Shown here one piece after another: positions 8,003 through 15,768 of a DNA stretch of 64,000 bases. The translations under genes were made by a program, and so were the position numbers. This stretch comes from Thermodesulfobacterium thermophilum DSM 1276 (GTDB lineage: Bacteria; Desulfobacterota; Thermodesulfobacteria; Thermodesulfobacteriales; Thermodesulfobacteriaceae). The notes under the pieces were generated by a model. That model was not told the origin of the DNA, searched no databases, and was given only the letters and a program-made list of their open reading frames with translations. The number at the start of each line of letters is the position of its first letter. Position 1 is the first letter of the stretch. The stretch spans positions 1-64,000 of the forward strand of contig NZ_ATXI01000004.1 of assembly GCF_000421605.1 (NCBI RefSeq), read 5' to 3'.

Positions 8003-8222
8003 AAAAGGACACATCCCTGAAAGGACCTGTGCCTTTTGTAAAAAGAAGGCACCTAAGTTTGAGCTTTTTAGGTTTGTAAATAAGGGAGGGGCTTTGGTTT
8101 TTGACCCTGAAAAAAAGCTTCAAGGTAGAGGTGCTTATTTGTGTAAAGAATGTTTTGAAAAGAGGGATAACCGGAAGATTATAACTAAACTTTTAAGGTC
8201 ATTAAGGATAATCTCTTCTTAA
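7995..8222 (+). CDS. ylxR: YlxR family (DUF448) small RNA-binding protein
   Basis: A 75-residue protein with the YlxR hallmarks: PERTCAFCKKKAP near the start and GRGAYLCKECFEK near the end, a fold with a possible zinc site made by the CxxC pairs. The best start is TTG 7995, overlapping the end of nusA by 8 bases; no closer ATG keeps the family N-terminus. In many bacteria rimP-nusA-ylxR continues into infB, but here pheA follows one base after the stop. Exact function is not established; members associate with RNA and transcription control. Confidence 0.85.
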   Translation: MVKKGHIPERTCAFCKKKAPKFELFRFVNKGGALVFDPEKKLQGRGAYLCKECFEKRDNRKIITKLLRSLRIISS

Positions 8223-8223
8223 A

Positions 8224-9300
8224 ATGGATAAAGAAGAGCTAAAAAAACTAAGGCAAAAAATAGATAAGATTGACGATCAACTGCTTTACCTGCTAAAAAA
8301 ACGTTTAGAGTTAGCTAAAACCATCGGCAAGATAAAAGAAGGGATTGGATCTCAAAGCTTTGACCTTAGCAGAGAAAAGGAAGTTTTAGGAAGAATTCTT
8401 AAGCAAAACCAAGGTTTTTTCCCTGAAGAAGCTTTAAAGGTAATATATTCTGAAATCATAAAAGCCTGTAGAAGCGTTCAAGAAAAAATCAAGGTAGCTT
8501 ATCTTGGGCCTGAAGCTACCTTTAGTCATATCGCTACCTTAGAATATTTTGGCACCTCTGCTGAACTCATACCTGTTGAAACCATATTAGATGTGTTTGA
8601 AGAGGTATCAAGTGAGAGGGTAAAATTTGGAGTAGTTCCTATAGAAAACTCCATCGAAGGAGTGGTAGCTACCACCCTTGATGCTATCTATGAATACGGT
8701 CTAAAAGTCTGCGGAGAGGTCTATCAGTCGATTTCGCACCATCTGTTAAATCAAACCGGAAGACTTGAAGATATTAAAAAAGTTCTTTCCCATCCTCAAG
8801 CTATAGCTCAGTGTAGAAAATGGTTAAGAAAGAAACTACCCTCTGTACCTGTAGACACTGTACCATCTACAGCACTTGCTGCTAAATGGGCAGCGGTAGA
8901 CGAAAAAGTTGCCGCCATAGCAAGCCTTATGGCTGCTAAGTTATACCATCTTCAGGTGGTAGCTAAAAACATCGAAGACATAAAAGGAAACTCTACCAGG
9001 TTTTGGATTATCGGAAAGGAAGAAGTTCCCTTTACTGGTAAGGATAAAACTTCTCTGATTTTTAGTGTTTCAGACAGACCTGGAGCCTTGTTTGAGGTGC
9101 TGGGGTGCTTTGCTAAAAGAAAGATAAACTTAACCAAAATAGAAAGCAGGCCTTCCAAAAATGAACCATGGAAATATATCTTCTTTCTTGATTGTGAAGG
9201 TCATATCCAGGAACCAGTGGTACAAGAATGTATAGAAGAGATGAAAAACTACTGTTTACAGGTAATCTGGTTAGGTTCTTATCCGAAAGGGAAAAGTTAA
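8224..9300 (+). CDS. pheA: Bifunctional chorismate mutase / prephenate dehydratase
   Basis: A 358-residue enzyme that converts chorismate to prephenate and then to phenylpyruvate for phenylalanine synthesis. Residues about 1-88 form an AroQ-type chorismate mutase (LRQKIDKIDDQLLYLLKKR). Residues about 92-275 form the prephenate dehydratase, starting VAYLGPEATFSHIA and ending with the catalytic-loop motif GNSTRFWIIG. Residues about 280-358 form an ACT domain with IESRPSK, the phenylalanine feedback site. ATG 8224 follows the ylxR stop with one base between. The shikimate genes feeding it (aroD, aroE, aroA, aroK) lie at 27-30 kb in the same window. Confidence 0.95.
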   Translation: MDKEELKKLRQKIDKIDDQLLYLLKKRLELAKTIGKIKEGIGSQSFDLSREKEVLGRILKQNQGFFPEEALKVIYSEIIKACRSVQEKIKVAYLGPEATFSHIATLEYFGTSAELIPVETILDVFEEVSSERVKFGVVPIENSIEGVVATTLDAIYEYGLKVCGEVYQSISHHLLNQTGRLEDIKKVLSHPQAIAQCRKWLRKKLPSVPVDTVPSTALAAKWAAVDEKVAAIASLMAAKLYHLQVVAKNIEDIKGNSTRFWIIGKEEVPFTGKDKTSLIFSVSDRPGALFEVLGCFAKRKINLTKIESRPSKNEPWKYIFFLDCEGHIQEPVVQECIEEMKNYCLQVIWLGSYPKGKS

Positions 9301-10533
9301 GTGTTTTATGAAGAACTTATCTATCTTTGGATAGGTTTTATACTTTTTGAACTCTTTCCAGAAACGAAACTAAGTCTTTCTCCCTTTATCTTTATTTTAA
9401 AGGAATTTCTCTTTTTTTTTAGCATTATCATCTTAAAAAAATTTTTAAAACCTCAAAGAATTTCTGGGTTTTGTATTAATTTTTTTAATATAGTTGTGTT
9501 GGTTTTATTTGTAGTTGACCTGGGATTGTTTGGTTTTAAATCCTTTTTAAATCAGTATTATTTTTCTTCTTTTTTAGGTTTCTTATGGTTTTTACATTAT
9601 GTAGTACTAATAAGGGTTTTTCTTCTTGGTTTCTCTTTGTCTTATTTAAAAATAATTCTTGGTATGATGAGCCCTATAATCATTTTGGTTTTGATAGAAA
9701 GTGTTTTGGATATGCTTAATCTTAAACTGGAAAGTTATGCCTATCCTTTAATCTTTCTTCTGGTACTTTTTATTTCTCCGATTTTTATGATTAGATTATT
9801 TCCGGTAAAGGTATTAGAAGATATAAGAATAAGAGAACTAGTTTTTAGGTTTTTTCAAACCTTTGGGGTTAAAATAAAGGAAATTTATGTACTCAAAGAC
9901 TTTGGCAAAAAAGTTTATACAGCTGGAGTAATAGGATTTTTTCCTAAGTTTAAGTATATTTTCTTTTCTCAACCTCTGTTAGACCTTCTAAACGAAGAAG
10001 AACTTATAGGAGTTTTAGCCCACGAACTTGGGCACATAAAAAATAAACATGCTTTTTGGTTACTTTTAGTTTTATTAGGACTTCCTTTGTGTTTAACGTC
10101 GATTTTTTGCCTGTTTTCTTTTTTTGACCAGCTTTTAGGTTTAAAGGTTTTAGCCTATCTAAAAAGTTTACCTTCTTATCATACAGAAACCCTTAGCGCC
10201 TTGGTCTTGGTTTTTTCTTCATATCTTTACTTAAGATATGTATTCGGTTATTTTTTAAGACAGCTTGAGAGAGAAGCTGATTTTTACGCCTTAACCATAC
10301 TTAGTAACCCAAAAGGATTAATTGCCTCTCTCCTTAAAATAGGAGAAATTTCAGGACAGCTTTATAAAAAAAGCTGGCATCATTATGGTATCTTTGAAAG
10401 GATCTGTTTCTTACAACAGGCCTCTTTAGAGGAATTTGATTTTAAAAAATTTTGGATAAAAAACAGAGTACAAATATTCAGTTTTTTGATAGTAAACGTT
10501 ACCTTAATATCTGCTTTCTTGGTTTTTGATTAA
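9301..10533 (+). CDS. Membrane M48-family zinc metalloprotease
   Basis: A 410-residue integral membrane protease of the HtpX/Ste24 (M48) type. The zinc motif HELGH is at 241-245 and the third ligand is probably E325 in QLEREADFY. Several hydrophobic segments fill residues 1-170 and two more follow the zinc motif, so the active site should face the cytoplasm near the membrane, with a role in membrane protein quality control (inferred from family). The GTG start at 9301 directly follows the pheA stop, and the ATG-free N-terminus agrees with this choice. It is longer than HtpX (about 290), so it is not called htpX. Confidence 0.85.
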   Translation: MFYEELIYLWIGFILFELFPETKLSLSPFIFILKEFLFFFSIIILKKFLKPQRISGFCINFFNIVVLVLFVVDLGLFGFKSFLNQYYFSSFLGFLWFLHYVVLIRVFLLGFSLSYLKIILGMMSPIIILVLIESVLDMLNLKLESYAYPLIFLLVLFISPIFMIRLFPVKVLEDIRIRELVFRFFQTFGVKIKEIYVLKDFGKKVYTAGVIGFFPKFKYIFFSQPLLDLLNEEELIGVLAHELGHIKNKHAFWLLLVLLGLPLCLTSIFCLFSFFDQLLGLKVLAYLKSLPSYHTETLSALVLVFSSYLYLRYVFGYFLRQLEREADFYALTILSNPKGLIASLLKIGEISGQLYKKSWHHYGIFERICFLQQASLEEFDFKKFWIKNRVQIFSFLIVNVTLISAFLVFD

Positions 10534-10580
10534 TTAGATTTAAAAACTTTTTTAAACATTAAACGTAAGGATTTGAAAAT

Positions 10581-11393
10581 ATGCTAAAAGGAAAACATAA
10601 AAAATATAAAGATCTTTATACCTATATGGTTAAACCTTCCCATCCTGACTTACATCAGGTTGAGGATGAAGATTTTATAGGTTTTTGGGAAGAAGATGGA
10701 ATGGGGATCTTATTTTTTCATTGTCCTAAAGAGCAATTGATAGATAATTTAGCTAAAAAATACGAATTTAAAATTTATGATAAGCAAGTTATCCCTTATA
10801 AGGAGTGGAATGAAAACAGGTTCCCTAAGCCTATAAAAGTAGGTAATATTACCATAGCTCCTGTTTGGGTTGAGGGAAACTGGGATTTAGTCTTTGACCC
10901 AAGTGTGGTTTTTGGAGAGGGGCAACATCCTACCACCGCCATGATGCTTGAGTTGAGTTGGGAGCTTTATCTCAAGTTTGAAAAACCTAAGAAGGTCTTA
11001 GACATAGGTTGTGGAAGTGGTATTTTAACACTTTTTTGGACAAAGTTAGGTGCTAACGTCACCGCGGTTGACCTTAATCCTTTATGTGTAAAGGTTACCG
11101 AACATAATTTAGAACTTAACGGTTTAAGAAATCAGGCGGAGTTAAAACAAGGAAATATTTTGGACTTGTTACCTATAAAAGCTGATTTGGTATTAGGAAA
11201 TCTTTATCGACTTTTATTACTTAAACTCTTTGAAAACGAATATTTTTGGCAGGCAAAGTATTACCTACTTTCAGGGTTTAGCTTGGATATGGAAAAAGAA
11301 CTTTTAGAAAAAATCTCAAACCTTCCCCTTGAAATGGTTATAAGGAGAACCTCTCAAAACTGGGTTTGCTGGTTGGTAAAAAAACTTACTTAA
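10581..11393 (+). CDS. prmA: Ribosomal protein L11 methyltransferase-like enzyme
   Basis: A 270-residue class I methyltransferase. The SAM-binding motif is KVLDIGCGSGILT and the PrmA signature FGEGQHPTT (consensus FGTGxHxTT) is present, preceded by the PrmA-type N-terminal substrate domain. The motif IV region reads LGNLYRLL rather than the usual ANI, so the substrate could differ from L11, although PrmA is the best match. ATG 10581 begins 47 bases after the protease gene; coaX follows with a 17-base gap. Confidence 0.82.
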   Translation: MLKGKHKKYKDLYTYMVKPSHPDLHQVEDEDFIGFWEEDGMGILFFHCPKEQLIDNLAKKYEFKIYDKQVIPYKEWNENRFPKPIKVGNITIAPVWVEGNWDLVFDPSVVFGEGQHPTTAMMLELSWELYLKFEKPKKVLDIGCGSGILTLFWTKLGANVTAVDLNPLCVKVTEHNLELNGLRNQAELKQGNILDLLPIKADLVLGNLYRLLLLKLFENEYFWQAKYYLLSGFSLDMEKELLEKISNLPLEMVIRRTSQNWVCWLVKKLT

Positions 11394-11410
11394 AGGAGGT
11401 AAGAGAGACC

Positions 11411-12181
11411 ATGCTTCTTACCGTAGACATAGGTAACACAGCAACTACCTGTGGAGTTTTTGAAAAAGACGGACAACTAAAGGCACTTTTTAGTTTTAAA
11501 ACCTATGTTCCGGTTTCTGGAGAAGAACTTTTAGTAAAGTTAAAGGCTTATTTGGACCTTTATCAAATAGAATTTAAAGAATTAGAAGGAATATCGATAG
11601 CTTGTGTAGTTCCCCCTGTGCTAAACTGGTGGGTCGAAGTAGGTAAAAGGTGGTTAGCCAAAGAGGTTTTGATTGCTAACCACGAAACGGTCAACATTCC
11701 TTTAGACCTTCTTTATCCATGTGAGGTTGGAGCAGACCGGTTAGTTAACGCTTTAGCAGGATGGAAAAAATATCAAGGTCCTTTGATCATAGTTGATTTT
11801 GGTACAGCCATAACCTTCGACTGTATCTCTTCAACGGGAGTTTATCTTGGAGGTGCTATTGCTCCAGGGATTTTTATCTCTACTGAAGCCCTTTTTAAAG
11901 GCACTGCCAAGCTTCCTAAAATAGACTTAAGTGAACCCCCTTCTCAGGCCATAGGGAAAGATACCATTTCAGCCCTAAAAAGCGGACTTTTGATAGGTTT
12001 TGCCGGACTCACAGATGCCTTGGTTAAAAAACTTTTTGAAGAGATGGGTAGCAATCCTAAGGTTATAGCCACGGGTGGTTTAGCCAAGTTTTTAGTACCT
12101 TTTACTACCACCATAGAAAAAATCGACCCTTACCTTACGTTAGAAGGCCTTTATTTCCTATGGAAAGCCCGGTTAAAATAG
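11411..12181 (+). CDS. coaX: Type III pantothenate kinase
   Basis: A 256-residue enzyme of the ASKHA fold that phosphorylates pantothenate, the first step of coenzyme A synthesis; the type III form is insensitive to CoA feedback. Motifs seen: LTVDIGNTATTCGVF (phosphate loop), GADRLVNALAG, VDFGTAITFDCIS and ATGGLAKFL. The frame is open back to 11366, but ATG 11411 is chosen because it has the ribosome site AAAGGAGGT nine bases upstream and gives the family N-terminus. The 3' end overlaps the LD-carboxypeptidase start by 22 bases. Confidence 0.93.
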   Translation: MLLTVDIGNTATTCGVFEKDGQLKALFSFKTYVPVSGEELLVKLKAYLDLYQIEFKELEGISIACVVPPVLNWWVEVGKRWLAKEVLIANHETVNIPLDLLYPCEVGADRLVNALAGWKKYQGPLIIVDFGTAITFDCISSTGVYLGGAIAPGIFISTEALFKGTAKLPKIDLSEPPSQAIGKDTISALKSGLLIGFAGLTDALVKKLFEEMGSNPKVIATGGLAKFLVPFTTTIEKIDPYLTLEGLYFLWKARLK

Positions 12182-13023
12182 CTATCTTCTCTCCAGCAAG
12201 CCTTCCTACCCCAGAAGAATATAAGAAAGCTCTGGAATTTTTAAAAATTAATGAAATTGAGATTCAATCTTTTGTTGATTTTAATTCAAAAACTCCTTAT
12301 GAAAAAGCTAAAGAAGTAGCTTTATTTCTTACCGACACCAAATGGGACTACCTATGGACAGTAAGAGGAGGTTTCGGATGTCTTAAGCTTCTTCCTTATC
12401 TTGATGAATTTTTGTCAGACAACGAAAATCTGTTACTTAAGCCTTGTTTAATAGGTTTTAGTGACCTTACCGCCCTTCATGTTTATCTTTATAAAAGATT
12501 TAAAAAATCAGGTATACATGCTCCCAATGTGGTTAGTTTAAACAAACTTAACCCAAAGGCCTGGGGAGAACTTTTAGATTTAATTTTGCGAAAAAAAACT
12601 AAGTTAGTTTTAGAAGGAAAGGGTTGGGTTGAAGGGGAGGCTGAAGGGGTGGTATTAGGAGGGAACTTAGCTACGTTAGCCAGTCTTTGTGGAACTCCTT
12701 ATTTTCCTCTTATGGAAGAACCTTTCATTCTTTTTATAGAAGAAATCAACGAAAAACCTTATCGTATAGAAAGGTTTCTTCTTCAGTTAATTTTTACCGT
12801 TAGTAGGAAAAACCTAAAAGGTTTAGCCTTGGGAGATTTGGGAATAACAGACATAAAACCTATTTTACAGACTCTCTCTCTTTATATAAAAAAAGACCTT
12901 CCTATAGGCTATGGATTTTCTGTAGGACATATCCCAGACAATTTTCCTTTTATTTTAGGAAAAAAAGGAAGATTAAAAGTTCTTAAAGATAAGGCTATTT
13001 TTTCACAAGAACCATGGCCGTAA
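12160..13023 (+). CDS. LD-carboxypeptidase (peptidase family S66)
   Basis: A 287-residue serine peptidase of the LdcA/MccF family, which trims L,D-bonds in murein tetrapeptides during cell-wall recycling. The nucleophile serine is in LIGFSDLTALH, the catalytic glutamate is probably in FIEEINEKPYRIERFL, and the histidine is in GYGFSVGHIPDNFP. No signal peptide is seen, consistent with the cytoplasmic location of LdcA. It overlaps coaX by 22 bases and is the last gene of this operon; 143 bases without a clear terminator follow. Confidence 0.87.
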   Translation: MESPVKIAIFSPASLPTPEEYKKALEFLKINEIEIQSFVDFNSKTPYEKAKEVALFLTDTKWDYLWTVRGGFGCLKLLPYLDEFLSDNENLLLKPCLIGFSDLTALHVYLYKRFKKSGIHAPNVVSLNKLNPKAWGELLDLILRKKTKLVLEGKGWVEGEAEGVVLGGNLATLASLCGTPYFPLMEEPFILFIEEINEKPYRIERFLLQLIFTVSRKNLKGLALGDLGITDIKPILQTLSLYIKKDLPIGYGFSVGHIPDNFPFILGKKGRLKVLKDKAIFSQEPWP

Positions 13024-13129
13024 AAACAATTATTACAGCTTTAGTTCAACCCCCAAAAGGCTCAAAAAAATTTTTTCTCCTAAACCTTTATCACGCCTGA
13101 ATGGAAAAACTTACTGTTTTAGTGATGGT

Positions 13130-13158
13130 TTGATTTATTTTTTAGCCTGTGGTATAGT
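13130..13158 (+). promoter_or_regulatory. Sigma-70 promoter giving an almost leaderless FAD-dehydrogenase mRNA
   Basis: A -35 TTGATT (13130-13135), a 17-base spacer and a -10 TATAGT (13153-13158) are well matched. The -10 ends only 8 bases before ATG 13167, so transcription should start at or next to the start codon. No Shine-Dalgarno sequence lies between, which supports leaderless translation. Confidence 0.7.
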
Positions 13159-13166
13159 TTTTAAAT

Positions 13167-14549
13167 ATGAAACATAAAAAATATGATGTGGTGATTGTTG
13201 GAGCTGGACCGGCAGGGATTTTTACAGCCTTAGAGCTTTCAAAAAACGAAAATCTAAAGATCCTTATCATAGAAAAAGGAAAAAGTATAGAAAAAAGAAA
13301 GTGCCCTACCCTTAAAGTAGGAAAATGTGCAAAGTGTATCCCTTGTAATATCATAAGCGGATGGGGAGGAGCCGGGGCTTTTAGTGATGGAAAACTTAAT
13401 CTTTCGAGAGAAATAGGCGGATTTCTAAACGAATATTTAGACCCTAAAGAACTCTTAACCCTTATAGACTATGTAGACCAAATCTATCTCCGTTTTGGTG
13501 CCCCTGAAATGCTTTATGCTCCTGATGAGATAACCATCAAAAAAATTACTACTGAGGCTACCAAACACGGACTTCTCTTTATTCCTTCTAAGATAAGACA
13601 TATAGGCACTGAAAAATGTAGAGAGGTGTTAACTAACTTTCAAAACTACCTAAAAGATAAGGTAGAACTTCTTTTTCAAACTGAAGTAGAAGAAATTCTT
13701 GTTTCTAAAAAACAGGTGAAAGGAGTAAGATTAAAAGACGGAACACAGGTGTTAGCCTCTTTTGTAGTTATAGCTCCTGGTAGATCTGGTAATGAATGGG
13801 TACAAAAGGAATGTAAAAGACTAAAACTCTCTACGGCTATCAACCCTGTAGATATTGGGGTAAGGGTGGAAGTTCCTGCTGCAATAATGGAGGACCTTAC
13901 GTCCAAAGTTTATGAGCCTAAGTTCGTTTATTTTTCAAAAACTTTTGATGATAAGGTAAGAACCTTTTGTGTGAACCCCTATGGGGAAGTGGTTATGGAA
14001 AACATAGACGGCATATGGACGGTAAACGGCCATAGTTATGCTAATCAAAAAACAGAAAACACCAACTTTGCTATCCTTTGCAGCACATATTTTACCGAAC
14101 CTTTTAAAGAACCTGTTTTATACGGAAAAAACATCTCTAAATTAGCCAACTTTTTAGGAAACGGGGTCTTAGTACAGCGCTTAGGAGATATAAAAAGAGG
14201 GAGAAGGTCTAACGAAAAAAGGATAGCTAAAAACTTAGTACAACCTACCTTAAAAAGCGCAACCCCTGGAGACTTAAGTTTTGTACTGCCTTATCGATAC
14301 CTGGTAAATATTTTAGAGATGTTAGAAGCACTTGATCAAGTCATACCAGGTATAGCCTCTCCATATACGCTGCTTTACGGAGTAGAAGTTAAGTTTTATA
14401 GTCTAAGGATAAATCTTAGCCCTGTTTTAGAAACAGAGATTAGAAATCTCTTTGCTGCAGGGGATGGAGCAGGTATTACCAGAGGCTTAATTCAAGCTTC
14501 AGTATCAGGGGTGGTAGTAGCAAGAGAAATCTTAAGACGTTTTTCTTAA
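13167..14549 (+). CDS. Uncharacterised FAD-dependent dehydrogenase (COG2509 type)
   Basis: A 460-residue flavoprotein with an N-terminal Rossmann motif (VVIVGAGPAGIFTALELSK), a cysteine cluster C46, C54, C57 and C60, then ISGWGGAGAFSDGKLNLS, and a C-terminal FAD motif (LFAAGDGAGITRGLIQASVSG). This matches the uncharacterised FAD-dependent dehydrogenases related to geranylgeranyl reductase-like flavoproteins; substrate unknown. The clustered cysteines could hold a metal centre, which is inference. It stands alone, with a near-leaderless promoter upstream and dnaN with its own promoter downstream. Confidence 0.85.
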   Translation: MKHKKYDVVIVGAGPAGIFTALELSKNENLKILIIEKGKSIEKRKCPTLKVGKCAKCIPCNIISGWGGAGAFSDGKLNLSREIGGFLNEYLDPKELLTLIDYVDQIYLRFGAPEMLYAPDEITIKKITTEATKHGLLFIPSKIRHIGTEKCREVLTNFQNYLKDKVELLFQTEVEEILVSKKQVKGVRLKDGTQVLASFVVIAPGRSGNEWVQKECKRLKLSTAINPVDIGVRVEVPAAIMEDLTSKVYEPKFVYFSKTFDDKVRTFCVNPYGEVVMENIDGIWTVNGHSYANQKTENTNFAILCSTYFTEPFKEPVLYGKNISKLANFLGNGVLVQRLGDIKRGRRSNEKRIAKNLVQPTLKSATPGDLSFVLPYRYLVNILEMLEALDQVIPGIASPYTLLYGVEVKFYSLRINLSPVLETEIRNLFAAGDGAGITRGLIQASVSGVVVAREILRRFS

Positions 14550-14572
14550 AAAACTGCAAACAACTAAATTTA

Positions 14573-14581
14573 TGTTATAAT
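14573..14581 (+). promoter_or_regulatory. Extended -10 promoter of dnaN
   Basis: TG-T-TATAAT at 14573-14581 is a perfect extended -10. A CTGCAA at 14554-14559, 16 bases upstream, may act as a weak -35. The predicted start is near 14588, about 20 bases before the dnaN ATG and its GGGGG ribosome site. Confidence 0.65.
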
Positions 14582-14609
14582 AAGAGCAAACTTGAAACAG
14601 GGGGCACAT

Positions 14610-15725
14610 ATGCAGGTTAAAGTAGATACCTCCAAGTTAGAACGAGTTCTTAAAAACATAGAAAAAGTATCAGATAAAAAGGCTTCCATGGCAGTACTTT
14701 CTATGGTTTTAATCGAACCAAACTTAGAGGAAAACACCCTTTACTTTACGGCTACCGACCTTGAGATAGGGTATAAAGGTAAAGTTTTTGCGGAAATAGA
14801 GGGAGATTCAGCTCCTTTTTGTGTTTCTGCTAAAAAATTATACGAAATAGTCAAAAATTTTCCGGAAGACACCCTTTATCTTATAAAAGAGGAAAACAAA
14901 CTGGTTATAAAAGATGAAGAAGAAAAAATTTTATATAATCTTAGCATCATGGATGGAGAAGACTTTCCGAGTTTACCAGAGTTTGGAGAGGATCACACAG
15001 TAGAAATTCCTGGAAAAACCTTGGCAGAACTTATAGATACTACAGCTTTCTGTACTTCTAAAGAGGATACCCGCTTTGTTTTGGCTGGGATTTATTTAGA
15101 ACCTTTAAAAGAGGAAGGTAAACTTAGGGCTGTATCTTCAGATGGTCATAGATTAGCCCTCTTAGACAGAGAAGTTAGTGGGATAGAAAACTTTCCAGAG
15201 GGTTTTATCATAGCCAAAAAGGCAGCTAAACAAATAGAAGAGATAGCAGAAGAAGAGCTGTTGGTAAGGTTAGGATTTACTAATAACTATGTGGTTATCT
15301 GGACCTCAACGGCACTTTTTTTTGCAAGAACCATAGAAGGACCTTATCCTGATTACCGAATGGTAATACCTTCTGCATACCAAAACATTTTAAAAATAGA
15401 CAGAAAACTTTTTATAGAAGCCTTAAAAAGGGTTTCGTTGGTAGCTAACGAACGTTTTAAACCTGTCACCTTAGAGTTGCTACCTAAGGAGGTTATTCTT
15501 ACTTCGCAGGAAACTGAAATGGGTAAAGCTCAGATAAGGATCCCCGGAGAATATGAAGGAGAACCTATGGTGGTTAACTATAACGCCGACTACCTACTTG
15601 ATGCCTTACAAATAATGAAGTCCGAAGAAGTAGAAATGAAAATAGGTGCAGGGAAAATCCCTGCTATCTTAACCGGTTATAGAGACGAAGGGTTTTTGTA
15701 CCTATTGATGCCTATGGTTTTATAG
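14610..15725 (+). CDS. dnaN: DNA polymerase III sliding clamp (beta subunit)
   Basis: A 371-residue protein, close to the usual 366, made of three clamp domains. It forms the dimeric ring that tethers DNA polymerase III and binds many repair proteins. Recognisable pieces include the AVLSMVLIEP stretch, VSSDGHRLALLDREV, RTIEGPYPDYRMVIP and the C-terminal YLLMPMVL. The frame extends to TTG 14592, but ATG 14610 has a purine-rich site (CAGGGGG) just upstream and gives the expected N-terminus MQVKVDTSKLE. gyrB follows 43 bases later, so the two are probably one transcript. Confidence 0.95.
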   Translation: MQVKVDTSKLERVLKNIEKVSDKKASMAVLSMVLIEPNLEENTLYFTATDLEIGYKGKVFAEIEGDSAPFCVSAKKLYEIVKNFPEDTLYLIKEENKLVIKDEEEKILYNLSIMDGEDFPSLPEFGEDHTVEIPGKTLAELIDTTAFCTSKEDTRFVLAGIYLEPLKEEGKLRAVSSDGHRLALLDREVSGIENFPEGFIIAKKAAKQIEEIAEEELLVRLGFTNNYVVIWTSTALFFARTIEGPYPDYRMVIPSAYQNILKIDRKLFIEALKRVSLVANERFKPVTLELLPKEVILTSQETEMGKAQIRIPGEYEGEPMVVNYNADYLLDALQIMKSEEVEMKIGAGKIPAILTGYRDEGFLYLLMPMVL

Positions 15726-15768
15726 TTTTAGTAAACTTCAAAAATTATCTAAAGGTGTTGTAGAGGCT

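Noticed and set aside
13014-13100. 28-codon plus-strand frame overlapping the end of the LD-carboxypeptidase gene.
   Set aside because: No ribosome site, no recognisable motif, and length expected by chance in AT-rich spacer.
14550-14609. Replication origin next to dnaN-gyrB.
   Set aside because: No dnaA gene, no cluster of DnaA boxes and no AT-rich repeat unit; the only close match (CTATCCACA, 19528-19536) is single and inside a coding region.
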